From Methanosarcinales archaeon (GTDB lineage Archaea > Halobacteriota > Methanosarcinia > Methanosarcinales > Methanoperedenaceae): DNA of 53,657 bases. The stretch is from positions 1 to 53,657 of the forward strand of contig CAJPFJ010000040.1 of NCBI GenBank assembly GCA_905339155.1, in the 5' to 3' direction. Numbering within the stretch: position 1 is the first letter of the stretch; each line of letters begins with the position of its first letter. This document shows positions 17,667 through 26,698 of the stretch, one piece after another. The notes below the pieces were generated by a model, which searched no databases, was not told where the DNA came from, and saw nothing but the letters and a program-made list of their open reading frames with translations. Both the position numbers and the translations under genes were made by a program.

Positions 17667-20486
17667 TTATCGCATCAAAAGCGCCTTCTTCAAATAATAC
17701 CCCGTATACGATCCCTCGATCCTGGCCACCTTCTCAGGCGTTCCCTCTGCAATGATCCTGCCCCCATTATCCCCGCCTTCAGGGCCAAGGTCAATTATAT
17801 GGTCGGCAACTTTTATCACATCAAGATTGTGCTCGATAACCACAACGCTATTGCCCGCATTAACAAGCCGGGAAAGCATATCAATAAGCTTCTGGATATC
17901 CGCAAAATGAAGCCCTGTCGTGGGTTCATCCAGTATATAAAGCGTCCTTCCCGTGCTTCGTTTACTGAGTTCCGTGGAAAGCTTGATGCGCTGCGCTTCC
18001 CCCCCGGAAAGTGTGGTTGCGGGCTGCCCCAGCCTTATATATCCCAGCCCGACATCAAACAGAGTCTCAAGCTGCCGTTTTATTTTTGGGATGTTTTCAA
18101 AGAACGTAAGCGCTTCTTCAACGGTCATATCAAGCACCTGTGAAATATTCTTTCCTTTGTATGTAATTTCAAGCGTTTCGCTATTGAAGCGTTTTCCATG
18201 ACAGACTTCGCAGGGGACATACACATCAGGAAGAAAATGCATTTCTATAGTGATGATCCCGTCCCCGCTGCATGCTTCGCATCGTCCTCCCTTCAGGTTG
18301 AAGCTAAAGCGCCCGGGCTGATAACCCCGCGCTTTTGCTAATGGGAGTTTTGCGAAAATATCCCTTATTGGTGTAAAAAGTCCAGTATATGTGGCAGGAT
18401 TTGAGCGTGGTGTCCTTCCGATTGGGGACTGGTCGATTATTATGATCTTATCGATATTATCAAGCCCGATTATTCCCCTGTGCTTCCCCGGTTTTTCTTT
18501 GGCATGATAGAACTTTTGCGCAAGCGCCTTATAAAGAATATCGTTGACAAGAGTGCTCTTTCCCGACCCCGAAACACCGGTGATGCATGTCATTACCCCG
18601 AGAGGAATGTTTACATCTATCTGTTTCAGGTTATTCTCTCCTGCTCCGACTATCGTTATTTTGCCTTTTGGTTTTCTTCTTTGGGGAGGCACAGCTATTG
18701 ATTTTCGATGGCTGAGGTAATCACCTGTGAGGCAATTTTCACAATTGATTATATCCTCAAGACTTCCCGTCATCACGACTTCACCGCCATGGACTCCAGC
18801 TCCGGGCCCCATATCCACGATAAAATCAGCGCTTCGTATCATCTCTTCATCGTGCTCTACAACTATCACCGTATTTCCAAGGTCGCGTAGCCGGGTGAGC
18901 ATATTTATAAGCCTCCCATTATCCCTCTGGTGAAGACCAATACTTGGTTCATCAAGAATGTAAAGGACACCCACAAGGCTTGAACCAATTTGTGTTGCAA
19001 GCCGGATCCTCTGGCTCTCGCCTCCCGAAAGGGTGCCTGCCGACCTGTCAAGTGTCAGGTAATCAAGACCAACGTCCATTAAGAATCCCAGGCGAGCTTT
19101 CAGCTCTTTCATGATGGGCTTTGATATGATCATCTCTTTTTCTGAAAAACTAATTCCCTCAAGGAACTCAAGTGCTTTTTTCACGGACAGCCGGGTGGTC
19201 ATGATGATCGATCTGTCGGCGATCGTGACTGCGAGGCTTGATGGTTTCAACCTTTGGCCATTACATACCGTACATGGTTTTATGCTCATGTATTGCTGGA
19301 TTTTCTCCCGCGCTTCATCGGATTGCGATTCCCGGTATTTTCTATTAAGGTGTGGAATTATCCCCTCAAAAACGCTTCTATGTTCCCAGAGTCCATCCCT
19401 GTCCCTGGGCACATACTTAAAAAGTATCGCTTCAATACTCCCATGCAAAATTATCTGCTGATGTTCGGGTTTAAGTTCCGAAAACGGCATATCCAGTGAA
19501 AAATCATAGTGTTTTGCGACAGAATGTAACATCTGGCGGTAATACCCATGCTCATAACCCCAGGGTTCTATAGCCCCTTCACTGATCGATTTTGTTTTAT
19601 CGGGTATTATAAGGTCAGGATCAAATTCCATTGTGTTCCCAAGTCCCTGGCAGGTTGGACAAGCCCCGCGCAGGCTGTTGAATGAAAACATATTGGGTTC
19701 AAGAGGCTCAAAACTAATTCCGCATTTTACGCATGCTGCATGCTCACTGAAAAGAAAATCTTTGCCATCAGGCACTTGCGCCACTACGATGCCATTTCCC
19801 TCACGCAGGGCCGTAGCAACGGAATCAGCAAGCCTTTCCTCTATGCCTTTTTTTACTGCCAGGCGGTCTACGATAACGTCGATATCGTGTTTTTGCTGTT
19901 TGTTAAGCATGATCTCTTCTGTCAGTTCAAACATTTTGCCATCAACGCGAACCCTGCTGTATCCGGATTTTGATAGGTCCTCAAATATCTGTTTATATTC
20001 TCCTTTCCTCTGCCTGGCAATAGGAGCAAGAATATGAAGCTTTGTACTTTCAGGAAGCGACATCAGCCTGGTGACTATTTGTTCTACGGTTTGCGGCGTT
20101 ATTTCGCTTTTACAATTTGGGCAGTGCTGTTTTCCTATCCTGGCATAGAGAAGACGAAGGTAATCATAAATTTCAGTAACGGTTCCCACAGTTGAACGGG
20201 GATTCTTGCTCGTGGATTTTTGTTCGATGGATATTGCAGGCGATAGACCTTCAATGTACTCCACATCAGGTTTATCCATCTGGCCAAGGAACTGCCTCGC
20301 ATACGCTGATAGTGATTCCACATACCTGCGCTGGCCCTCGGCATAAAGTGTATCAAAAGCAAGGGAGGATTTTCCCGAACCCGAAAGTCCGGTTATTACG
20401 ATAAGTTTGTTCCTGGGGAGTTCCAGGTCTATGTTTTTGAGGTTGTGGACGCGTGCGCCCTTTATTATTATTTTATCTATTGGCAT
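17667..20486 (-). CDS. uvrA: UvrA, excinuclease ABC subunit A
   Basis: 939 residues, the normal length. UvrA is the damage-recognition ATPase of bacterial-type nucleotide excision repair and is present in some mesophilic archaea by old transfer. Two ABC units are visible: Walker [11 protein letters not shown] near residue 31 and [10 protein letters not shown] in the second half, with signatures [12 protein letters not shown] and [12 protein letters not shown]. Zinc-binding cysteine pairs appear at CVKC/CPTC in the first half and CEAC/CEVC in the second. The family signature [20 protein letters not shown] is intact. UvrB and UvrC are not in this window. Transcription is toward the GXGXG gene. 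Confidence 0.95.
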   Translation of the reverse strand: MPIDKIIIKGARVHNLKNIDLELPRNKLIVITGLSGSGKSSLAFDTLYAEGQRRYVESLSAYARQFLGQMDKPDVEYIEGLSPAISIEQKSTSKNPRSTVGTVTEIYDYLRLLYARIGKQHCPNCKSEITPQTVEQIVTRLMSLPESTKLHILAPIARQRKGEYKQIFEDLSKSGYSRVRVDGKMFELTEEIMLNKQQKHDIDVIVDRLAVKKGIEERLADSVATALREGNGIVVAQVPDGKDFLFSEHAACVKCGISFEPLEPNMFSFNSLRGACPTCQGLGNTMEFDPDLIIPDKTKSISEGAIEPWGYEHGYYRQMLHSVAKHYDFSLDMPFSELKPEHQQIILHGSIEAILFKYVPRDRDGLWEHRSVFEGIIPHLNRKYRESQSDEAREKIQQYMSIKPCTVCNGQRLKPSSLAVTIADRSIIMTTRLSVKKALEFLEGISFSEKEMIISKPIMKELKARLGFLMDVGLDYLTLDRSAGTLSGGESQRIRLATQIGSSLVGVLYILDEPSIGLHQRDNGRLINMLTRLRDLGNTVIVVEHDEEMIRSADFIVDMGPGAGVHGGEVVMTGSLEDIINCENCLTGDYLSHRKSIAVPPQRRKPKGKITIVGAGENNLKQIDVNIPLGVMTCITGVSGSGKSTLVNDILYKALAQKFYHAKEKPGKHRGIIGLDNIDKIIIIDQSPIGRTPRSNPATYTGLFTPIRDIFAKLPLAKARGYQPGRFSFNLKGGRCEACSGDGIITIEMHFLPDVYVPCEVCHGKRFNSETLEITYKGKNISQVLDMTVEEALTFFENIPKIKRQLETLFDVGLGYIRLGQPATTLSGGEAQRIKLSTELSKRSTGRTLYILDEPTTGLHFADIQKLIDMLSRLVNAGNSVVVIEHNLDVIKVADHIIDLGPEGGDNGGRIIAEGTPEKVARIEGSYTGYYLKKALLMR

Positions 20487-20692
20487 AAGGGATAATGTAA
20501 TATTGCGTTGAAAGGCTAAAGAATTATTGTGGGGGTTTCTCGAAATGGCTTTAAAACTTTAAATTGAATTATCTTACGAATTCTTTGATTGCCCATTTTT
20601 CTTCTAAAAGTTCATTACGGAAAAGGTCATTTTGCATCTTTAATGTGATTTTTCATGAATGCTACAAATATATTTAACTCGTTCAACGGTTA

Positions 20693-20842
20693 AGCTTCGT
20701 GTCCAGAGACCTTCCGCAGTTAAATTATGTATAGAATCTTTGTATGCCAAATTCAAAATAAGGCAAAGCGATGTGTTTTCATATTAAAACTGTCTTAAAT
20801 TTTGGACTGGTTTTACTGCACGAGGTTTGTGGACACGAAGCC
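20693..20842. mobile_element. MITE-like element, TA-flanked
   Basis: A 150-bp segment bounded by near-perfect terminal inverted repeats. The left end reads AGCTTCGTGTCCAGAGAC and the right end, reverse-complemented, GGCTTCGTGTCCACAAAC; 12 consecutive bases are identical. Each end is flanked by TA (20691-20692 and 20843-20844), the target duplication expected of IS630/Tc1-mariner transposition. It carries no open frame of note. It stops exactly where the methyltransferase relic starts. Other copies were not seen in the window. Confidence 0.55.
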
Positions 20843-20843
20843 T

Positions 20844-21179
20844 AAGGGAAGTGGATTTCAAAGAAAACAGGTATGATCTTGTAATACTGGGACACATATG
20901 CCACTCTGAGGGTGAAGAAAAAACCCGTGAACTTCTTTTCCGGGTTCATAGGGCGCAAAAGCGGTGGAAAAGTGCTCATCGCAGAAATGATAGCTGATGA
21001 TGAGCGCAAGAAGGTTGTCTTCCCCCTGATGTTCGCCGCCAATATGCTTGTCAACAGCACTGAAGGGAATACTTTTACAATAGTGGAATTCAGGGAATGG
21101 CTCAAAGAGGCTGGTTTTTTCCGGAATGAGCCTTATTGAAGCGACTGGTGCTTCCCCGCTTATTGTTGCAGGTAAGTAG
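20844..21179 (+). pseudogene. Methyltransferase C-terminal relic, two frameshifts
   Basis: Three reading frames joined together give the C-terminal half of an O-methyltransferase (Methyltransf_2-like) Rossmann domain. Frame 1 reads VDFKENRYDLVILGHICHSEGEE and onward to RVHRAQK. A shift near 20960 leads to SGGKVLIAEMIADDERK, then FPLMFAANMLVN and FREWLKEAGF. A second shift near 21120 leads to SLIEATGASPLIVAGK before TAG at 21177-21179. The N-terminal half is missing and its place is taken by the TA-flanked element. No stretch can encode a working enzyme, so this is a decayed gene. The acceptor substrate cannot be told. Confidence 0.72.
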
Positions 21180-21292
21180 CCTGCGATCCCTTCTCTTCTT
21201 CCCCGTGACCACAACCTCTTCTCACCACTGCTGCCGCTATTCGCTACAAACATTCCCAGGCTCCAGCTGCCTTAATGCGTATGCACACCTTC

Positions 21293-23272
21293 TCATATCG
21301 TCAGGCCAAGTTTTCCCCTTGTTTTTGTTATATGTTCAAGAAGCAATTTTGAAGCTTTCATGGGTTCTACTTCCACTATGAATTTCCCTCCGAATACCTC
21401 TTCTGACTTCGAAGTGAGTAAAGCTGCAACAACAGAGCTGCCAAGAACAGGGGGCGTCACACCAAGATGAACTGTGACTCCAAGTGCGACAGATCCTATT
21501 CCTATAGCTGCTGCTTTCTCAGTTACCCATTCAGAAGCTGAGGCTGCTATCGGCAGGTCCTTTATCTGGATGCCAAGTTTTTCGGCAAGAGCAGAGACAA
21601 GAATAACCACTCTTGCGTTATCAACACAGCTTCCGAAATGCCATACAGGTGGTAGAGGTTTCTTGATGCCTGCTGTCTCACCAAGAACTTTTAGAACGCT
21701 CTTTAGCTTATTGCCAGCGTATTTTTCTGTAGCTTCCGGTGTTAGAAGTCCTGCTCTCGCACATGCCTGGGCGGCGCATCCCGTTGCGATAAGGAGGACG
21801 TTTTGCTTCAGAAGTTCTTTTGCAATAGTAACATGGCTTGCATCAGCTGTCACTTTCGGGCTTGTGCATCCGGCGAGCAAGACAACGCCATAAATGTTAC
21901 CTGAGGCTATATTGTCGATCAAGGGTTTCAGCGGGTCTTCTTTATTTATTTTTGAGAGCACACCCAGACAGGTCTCCACCGAAAATCCGGCCATAAGATC
22001 TTTTGGAGCTCCATGGGGAAGGTATATATTTTTTCCTCTTTTGGGGAAATTCTCGATCGCTATTTCAAGAATTTTCTTTGCAGTTTCATCCGCATTTTCT
22101 TCCTCGAAAGGAATATGCACTGCATTGGTAAGCTTAGCCTCTTTCATGGTAGAAATGATCCTTGTATGGAACTTCTTTGCTACATTTTCAACGTTCGGGA
22201 AAATGCACTGGATATCCACAACGAAAGCTTCAGCAAGTCCTGTCGCTATTACAAGTTCCTGTTGAAGACTGCTTCCTGCCAGCGGAACGCCGTGTCTCAT
22301 CAATACTTCGTTTCCTGTGCAGCAGCAGCCAACTACGTTTATCCCTTGCGCTCCGAGGGAGCGTGCTTTATTAAGCATTTCCGCATCTTCGGAAAATTCA
22401 ACTATTTTTTCCGACAGCAGAGGAACATGACCGTGGATTATAACATTCACTTTATTCTTGTCAAGAACATTAAATCCAATCTTTGAAAAAACAGGTTTTG
22501 GAATGCCAAATAGAACATCCTGGAATTCAGAACTTATTATCAGGGACATTATGTCAGCAACACCAAGCCTTGCTGCATGTAAAATAAGTGATTCCGGATC
22601 AGCCATATTTCCCATTGATGTTTCAAGCCCTTCATCTAAGAGTTCTTTTCCGACAGGAGCTGGTGTAATGCCGTTATTCACGTTGCTTTTTGGGCAATAA
22701 GAAGCTGCAAACTTCATTGAGTTCTCATCGCTTAATATATCAAAGAGGGCTATTGATGCTGTTTCTGCTGCTAGGGCCTCGATATCGTTTTCCGTATCCA
22801 TCTTCAATTTTGATGCGATTGATCTCAGCTTCTCAGGCTCTTTTATCAAATAAGGCGTTTTTTTCTGGGCAGTTTTAAGGAGAGCTGATGCTGCATGCCG
22901 TGCATGTGCAGCATGGGATGCTGTTCCTCTTGCAACCATCATAAGAAGATTCCTTGCAACAATAGTATCTACGCTTGCCCCGCATGTCCCTTTTTCCAAT
23001 CGTGGAGTAGATAATTTGTAAATGAATGGAAGATCTTCATTCCATATCCTGCATGGGCCCATCGCGCACTGTCTGCAGCAAATACCCAGCGACCCAAAGT
23101 TGCACCTTGTTTTATCTATCCCCAAAGTGGATTCATCATATTTCGCCTGTCTGCTAAAAACAGTATCTATGCCAATACTGTCTGCATGTTGAATCATTTC
23201 TTCGGTATCATCGTCAAGCGCTCTTTTTTCAATTCTTAATCGTTTTTCAGCCAAAAACAACTTACCTGCCAT
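21293..23272 (-). CDS. cooS: Nickel CO dehydrogenase catalytic subunit (CooS)
   Basis: About 659 residues from the ATG at 23272 (AAGGAG seven bases upstream); the frame is open to 23338 but that leader is unlikely. Monofunctional Ni-Fe-S enzyme catalysing CO + H2O to CO2 + 2 H+ + 2 e-. Cysteines for the D and B clusters are C57, C65, C66, C69 and C74 (CNFGSLGICCRQCAMGPC) with GTCGA near residue 97. The C-cluster ligands all appear: His in IIHGHVPLLSE, then Cys in GCCCTGNE, DIQCIFP, LAGCTSP, ATGCAAQ and FGSCVDN. The acid-base Lys is in VTEKAAAIG. No cooF, cooC or hydrogenase genes adjoin it, so the electron acceptor is unknown. Confidence 0.94.
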   Translation of the reverse strand: MAGKLFLAEKRLRIEKRALDDDTEEMIQHADSIGIDTVFSRQAKYDESTLGIDKTRCNFGSLGICCRQCAMGPCRIWNEDLPFIYKLSTPRLEKGTCGASVDTIVARNLLMMVARGTASHAAHARHAASALLKTAQKKTPYLIKEPEKLRSIASKLKMDTENDIEALAAETASIALFDILSDENSMKFAASYCPKSNVNNGITPAPVGKELLDEGLETSMGNMADPESLILHAARLGVADIMSLIISSEFQDVLFGIPKPVFSKIGFNVLDKNKVNVIIHGHVPLLSEKIVEFSEDAEMLNKARSLGAQGINVVGCCCTGNEVLMRHGVPLAGSSLQQELVIATGLAEAFVVDIQCIFPNVENVAKKFHTRIISTMKEAKLTNAVHIPFEEENADETAKKILEIAIENFPKRGKNIYLPHGAPKDLMAGFSVETCLGVLSKINKEDPLKPLIDNIASGNIYGVVLLAGCTSPKVTADASHVTIAKELLKQNVLLIATGCAAQACARAGLLTPEATEKYAGNKLKSVLKVLGETAGIKKPLPPVWHFGSCVDNARVVILVSALAEKLGIQIKDLPIAASASEWVTEKAAAIGIGSVALGVTVHLGVTPPVLGSSVVAALLTSKSEEVFGGKFIVEVEPMKASKLLLEHITKTRGKLGLTI

Positions 23273-23364
23273 ATTTTCACTCCTTTTTTCTTGAAATCTT
23301 GAGTATTTTTCAATAAACAAACCATCCAAGATTCCCACTTGATAATTATTAATTAATATAATTA

Positions 23365-23374
23365 CTATATATAA
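23365..23374 (-). promoter_or_regulatory. Likely TATA box of cooS
   Basis: TTATATATAG on the minus strand lies about 95 bp above the cooS start codon, which would leave a 5' leader of roughly 65-70 bases. The leader includes an AT-rich interrupted palindrome (TAATTATATTAATTAATAATTA region). Confidence 0.4.
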
Positions 23375-23427
23375 GTAAGCACAAAAATGTTCAATGCAAC
23401 ACTATCAAAGGGGCGTGATCTGGCAAT

Positions 23428-23793
23428 TTAGATAACATCTCTATTTATTGAATTAGCACGATACATGATATTGTTCCCGATTATCCTGTACCTGTTGAAA
23501 GCCTCAATTAATTTCTCTCCGAAATATGATTTGTAGTATTCCTCAAGAAAAGCAACTGTCGCTTCATGAGAGTAAGGTTTGTATCCATTTGCTGCCATGA
23601 GACAATGGATGCATTCCCTCATGATTTCATAGATATCCTCGAACAAAAAAGAAGAATTATCCTCAGTAATCGATTGTGATCTTACATATTCAAGTCTCTT
23701 GGAAGCTCGTCCGATCATTGCTTTTGATTCTCCTGGATCTTTTGAACCCTGCCTGACAAGACCAGATTCGACATAAAAATTAAAGGGCTTCAA
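23428..23793 (-). CDS. HEPN-domain protein (toxin of MNT/HEPN pair)
   Basis: 121 residues, helical. It has the layout of HEPN proteins partnered with minimal nucleotidyltransferases: a first helix pair with SKAMIGRASKRLEYVRSQ, then CIHCLMAANGYKPYSHEATVAFLEEYY, and last a conserved Arg segment RYRIIGNNIMYRAN where the R-x(4-6)-[H/Y] catalytic motif of HEPN RNases is expected. HEPN toxins cleave RNA, and the MNT partner blocks them by AMPylation near the active site. The start is a TTG immediately after the stop of the upstream MNT gene (TAA then TTG), so the two are tightly coupled. Confidence 0.68.
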   Translation of the reverse strand: MKPFNFYVESGLVRQGSKDPGESKAMIGRASKRLEYVRSQSITEDNSSFLFEDIYEIMRECIHCLMAANGYKPYSHEATVAFLEEYYKSYFGEKLIEAFNRYRIIGNNIMYRANSINRDVI

Positions 23794-24324
23794 TTATATC
23801 ACTTCCAGATAACCATAAATTACGATTCCATTAGCAAGTGTGTTGATAAAATCTTTCTCTTCATTCTTTATATTGTCGATTAAATGCAGACTTATTTTTC
23901 TTTTCAGATCGACTTCATAAACATCAAGCTGTGGATATTCTTTCATATTTGTCATAATGGCAATATCTATATCGCTTTCCCTGGTATCTTCACCCTTTGC
24001 ATAACTTCCGAAAATGACTATGCATTCCGGTATCTTGAAAAAATCAACTAATTCAGAAACCAGTCCGCTGGAATTGAGAGAATAGAGGTTAAGTGCTCTT
24101 TTCAGAGCTATGAACTTTTCATTATCATAATTTCCGCGATAAACTACTGTGACTGCAGCATACTCTTTTTTCAACAGGCTCTCCTTCTCAAGCCCCCTTA
24201 AAATCTTCATTGCGCCTGTTGCTGATAATTCAACTCTGCGCGCCACTTCTCTTAAATGGAGGCGTTCATTCGGCCCCTCAAAGAAAAGTTTGAGGATGCG
24301 AATTTTGTTATCTTCAGTTAACAC
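23794..24324 (-). CDS. HTH-MNT nucleotidyltransferase (antitoxin of HEPN pair)
   Basis: 176 residues, two parts. Residues 1-75 form a winged helix (ILKLFFEGPNERLHLREVARRVELSATGAMKILRGLEKESLL). Residues 95-170 form a minimal nucleotidyltransferase domain with the GSYAKGEDTRESDIDIAI signature, that is GS-x10-DxD. This is the antitoxin class that AMPylates HEPN toxins; the fused HTH suggests it also represses its own operon. It sits directly upstream of the HEPN gene with no spacer. Repeated GTTTAC-containing sites precede it. Confidence 0.75.
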   Translation of the reverse strand: MLTEDNKIRILKLFFEGPNERLHLREVARRVELSATGAMKILRGLEKESLLKKEYAAVTVVYRGNYDNEKFIALKRALNLYSLNSSGLVSELVDFFKIPECIVIFGSYAKGEDTRESDIDIAIMTNMKEYPQLDVYEVDLKRKISLHLIDNIKNEEKDFINTLANGIVIYGYLEVI

Positions 24325-24330
24325 ACGTCA

Positions 24331-24365
24331 TATTTAGTTTACAACTGTTATTTATAGTTTACGAA
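24331..24365 (-). promoter_or_regulatory. Possible operator/promoter of the MNT-HEPN operon
   Basis: Just above the HTH-MNT start the minus strand reads GTAAACTATAAATAA, then GTTGTAAACTAAATA. The repeated GTAAACTA units are about 18 bases apart, and the first overlaps a TATA-like ACTATAAATA. Two direct repeats at a TATA box suit binding by the HTH domain of the antitoxin. Confidence 0.35.
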
Positions 24366-24380
24366 CCGATTTAAGATCTG

Positions 24381-24419
24381 TTTGATGCTACAATTTTATG
24401 ATATAATTGTAGCATCAAA
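24381..24419. repeat. Perfect 15-bp inverted repeat, 9-base loop
   Basis: TTTGATGCTACAATT (24381-24395) and its exact complement AATTGTAGCATCAAA (24405-24419) flank the 9-base TTATGATAT. It lies about 55 bp upstream of the MNT-HEPN operon and reads the same on both strands. It could be a terminator, an operator or the end of a lost element. The same 15-9-15 geometry recurs at 43868-43906 with different sequence. Confidence 0.6.
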
Positions 24420-24881
24420 AATTTCATCATGCTATTTTTTTACGCATAGGAAACTGACTACGAATCAAATGATTCAAGTGTAGACAGTATAAACTGTTTT
24501 GTGGTGACATACTTTATTATGTACTACTGTAACTCCACCAAAACAAGAGGAAAAACTGACGTGCAAAAAAGCACCCAAGAATAAACTACTCAATATGCCT
24601 ACAGGGTAATAAATATAAATTATGAATTATTCAAATATTTTTAAATATGCAACTGATTTTCATAAACGAGTCATTTGAAAATCCCTCCTTCCCCGGATCA
24701 CCCTCATTGTAAAACAGTAGTGAAAGTAAACTGCATAAGATAATTGGTTATACGCGGTTTTAATCAGGCTTTTTGCAGGAAAACACCATCCAGAGGCAAT
24801 ATTATCTACCATATTTCATAACTCATATAATTGCCTCCTTCAAGAGTGTAGAATTAGGGTACGTTATTCTCAAATTTCATG
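24420..24881. other. Gene-free AT-rich gap
   Basis: No open frame, RNA gene or repeat that I can support. It separates the MNT-HEPN operon from a stretch of gene fragments and probably consists of old decayed sequence. Confidence 0.4.
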
Positions 24882-25039
24882 TTAGTTCCCTGGCTTGATA
24901 TTCTGGTTGAGGCTTAAGAAATTCGTGGGATCATATTTGTTCTTCAGCGTCACGAGCCGCTCGTACTTCTTTTTGCCATATGCTGCCATGATCCTGTCAG
25001 CTCCCTCTGCCATCAGGAAGTTTACGTACACACCGTGAA
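24882..25039 (-). pseudogene. Berberine-bridge-enzyme (FAD oxidase) C-terminal fragment
   Basis: The minus strand encodes GVYVNFLMAEGADRIMAAYG, then KKKYERLVTLKNKYDPTNFL and SLNQNIKPGN before TAA at 24882-24884. This is the extreme C terminus (BBE domain) of FAD-linked oxidoreductases of the berberine bridge type. Only about 50 residues remain; upstream the frame breaks into a vapB-like remnant on the other strand. A longer, clearly related tail lies on the plus strand at 43114-43533. The two are nearly the same protein, so one ancestral gene was duplicated or moved and then broken. Confidence 0.75.
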
Positions 25040-25126
25040 ATAAAAGGAACACTGTCGCATAAGGAAGCAGGAGAAATGCAAGAACTTGTTAATGCGGAGT
25101 TTGAAAAAATTGAAGGTGAATGGTAA
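25035..25126 (+). pseudogene. VapB-like antitoxin C-terminal remnant
   Basis: The frame ending at TAA 25124-25126 reads REIKGTLSHKEAGEMQELVN and then AEFEKIEGEW. This looks like the toxin-binding tail of an archaeal VapB antitoxin (kGxxxxxEAxEMxxxVxxEF). The N-terminal DNA-binding part is missing, and the junction coincides with the end of the berberine-bridge fragment. It sits just before a vapC remnant and overlaps it by a few bases, the normal vapBC order. Confidence 0.5.
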
Positions 25127-25365
25127 GCTGGCCGTCGATTCAAATGCTATAATCGCTTATCGTGAAGGTATTCCAGCTATATGTACTATAATCGATAATA
25201 TAGACATACTCTTTCTTCCGTGACTTGAGAAAAAAAGGGCAACCCATTCCTGAAAATGATATTTGGATAGCCGCGATATGTCTGGAAAATGAAATCACTC
25301 TCATAAGCAGCGATGGTCATTTTGAAAATATTAATGGTCTTGAAGTTATCAAATGGAAGAAGTAA
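25116..25365 (+). pseudogene. VapC PIN-domain toxin with internal deletion
   Basis: The first part (GTG at 25116) reads KLAVDSNAIIAYREGIPAIC and then TIIDNIDILFLP before TGA at 25221-25223; this is the first PIN strand with its DxN acidic residue. A second frame directly after reads LRKKGQPIPENDIWIAAICL, then ENEITLISSDGHFENINGLE and VIKWKK before TAA at 25363-25365; this is the C-terminal half with the ENDIWIAA and SSDxHF acidic motifs. The middle of the PIN domain, with its second acidic helix, is missing. The toxin must be inactive. Confidence 0.72.
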
Positions 25366-25382
25366 ATTCAAGTGCTATTATT

Positions 25383-26462
25383 CTATGAATACCGCAAATG
25401 CACATCAACATCAGCCCTGCCCATAGTTGATTGGATTATAATCCCCTCTCCCTTTCTTGCTGTGACTTTATGGCGCAAGGTTTTTGTCTGCTTGCTCTCT
25501 AAAATGGAATTTACATAGTTGTTCTTCAGGAAGGTGTCATACTGTTCCCTCCCCGACACCAGATAAACGTCAATATATTCAGTCGAGATGATATCGATAG
25601 ATACAGGCACATCGAAATCAAATGGATACGAAGGGTCGTATAAATATATGAAAGTCATGTATCCTTGATCCAATTTCATATTTTGATCATGCTCAAGCCC
25701 CGCGAAAACCATTACTGCATAACAGTTCTTCTGTTCACAATAAACTCCTGCCCCGCCGTCGCTGAACAACCTGTCCCTGTCCACGATGGGGGACCTGTGC
25801 CCGGGGCTTTTCATCCATCCATTAACGATGGTCTGGCTCATATTTCCCTCATCGCTCAAACCTTCTATCATATAAAGGTCCTCTGCAACAATAGTGTAAA
25901 ATATTTTATTTTCCCGAAGCCGGTCCCCCACGCTCCTGCCTTCAAGGTCTGAATGTGCAAATCCCTCTATGGAAAGCGTTTTGCTGTAATTCATGGCAAC
26001 CTGTGCGATCTTGCTATTCCATTTGAGCGTATTTGTCCCTGAAGCCTTTCTTTCCTCATTGATATTATCGAAAATCTCGCGCCGTATCTTTTCAATATCA
26101 ATAACGGAAGCATTGAAAATGGCTTTATTGAGGTCGTTTGTGTGCAATGAAAAATCCATTCCGCTATAATTGAAGCTTTCCTTTGAGAATTCGAAAACGA
26201 AATCAAAAGCCTGGTTGTTGTAAGTCCCATTTATGGAAATAATTCCGGGTCTTAATTTCTCTATACTGGTGACAAAGCTTCCATTCGTAGCGAATCCCAA
26301 AAAATTATCGTTATTATAGACCTTTCCTTCAAGAGGTTCAAATGTCTCGTTCACGAAAAAATTCATTTTATAAGAGCTATCCCCGATGTATGATGTGCAT
26401 CCTGCCGTGAATATTGCCAGAATAATAATGAGAAATCCTGTTACTGTATTGTTGCCCCGCAT
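25383..26462 (-). CDS. CAP/SCP-domain lipoprotein
   Basis: 359 residues. The N terminus is a lipoprotein-type signal (FLIIILAIFTAGCTS, lipobox AGC). Residues 1-130 form a beta-rich Asn-rich region. Residues 135-265 carry the CAP (SCP/PR-1) domain: IFDNINEERKASGTNTLKWN, GFAHSDLEG, the acid in VAEDLY, and GWMKSPGHRSPI, which contain the His-Glu-His residues of the CAP cavity. The C-terminal 90 residues (VDVHLRYS at the end) are beta-rich and unrecognised. It is surface-exposed; CAP proteins are described as sterol, protease or matrix binders, and the function here is unknown. Confidence 0.72.
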   Translation of the reverse strand: MRGNNTVTGFLIIILAIFTAGCTSYIGDSSYKMNFFVNETFEPLEGKVYNNDNFLGFATNGSFVTSIEKLRPGIISINGTYNNQAFDFVFEFSKESFNYSGMDFSLHTNDLNKAIFNASVIDIEKIRREIFDNINEERKASGTNTLKWNSKIAQVAMNYSKTLSIEGFAHSDLEGRSVGDRLRENKIFYTIVAEDLYMIEGLSDEGNMSQTIVNGWMKSPGHRSPIVDRDRLFSDGGAGVYCEQKNCYAVMVFAGLEHDQNMKLDQGYMTFIYLYDPSYPFDFDVPVSIDIISTEYIDVYLVSGREQYDTFLKNNYVNSILESKQTKTLRHKVTARKGEGIIIQSTMGRADVDVHLRYS

Positions 26463-26698
26463 GATAATAAACTATAATGATCGTTTTTAAATATAATTTT
26501 ATGTTTTACCTTTTATCAATTATAATGGTAATTAAATAAAGCTGAAAAATTATGCACAACCAAAAGAATTTACACACCACAATGTCAAAAGCATTAAGTA
26601 TGTACAAATAATATGAATAGCTATAGCTGAAGTTGATGCTTTTGAAAAAAAGTTTTCATTTCAAAGCTTATTAAACAGAAAAGAAGTTGTTTGAATTT

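Noticed and set aside
25186..25371. Minus-strand frame of 61 codons
   Set aside because: It is antisense to the vapC C-terminal remnant, which has clear PIN motifs.
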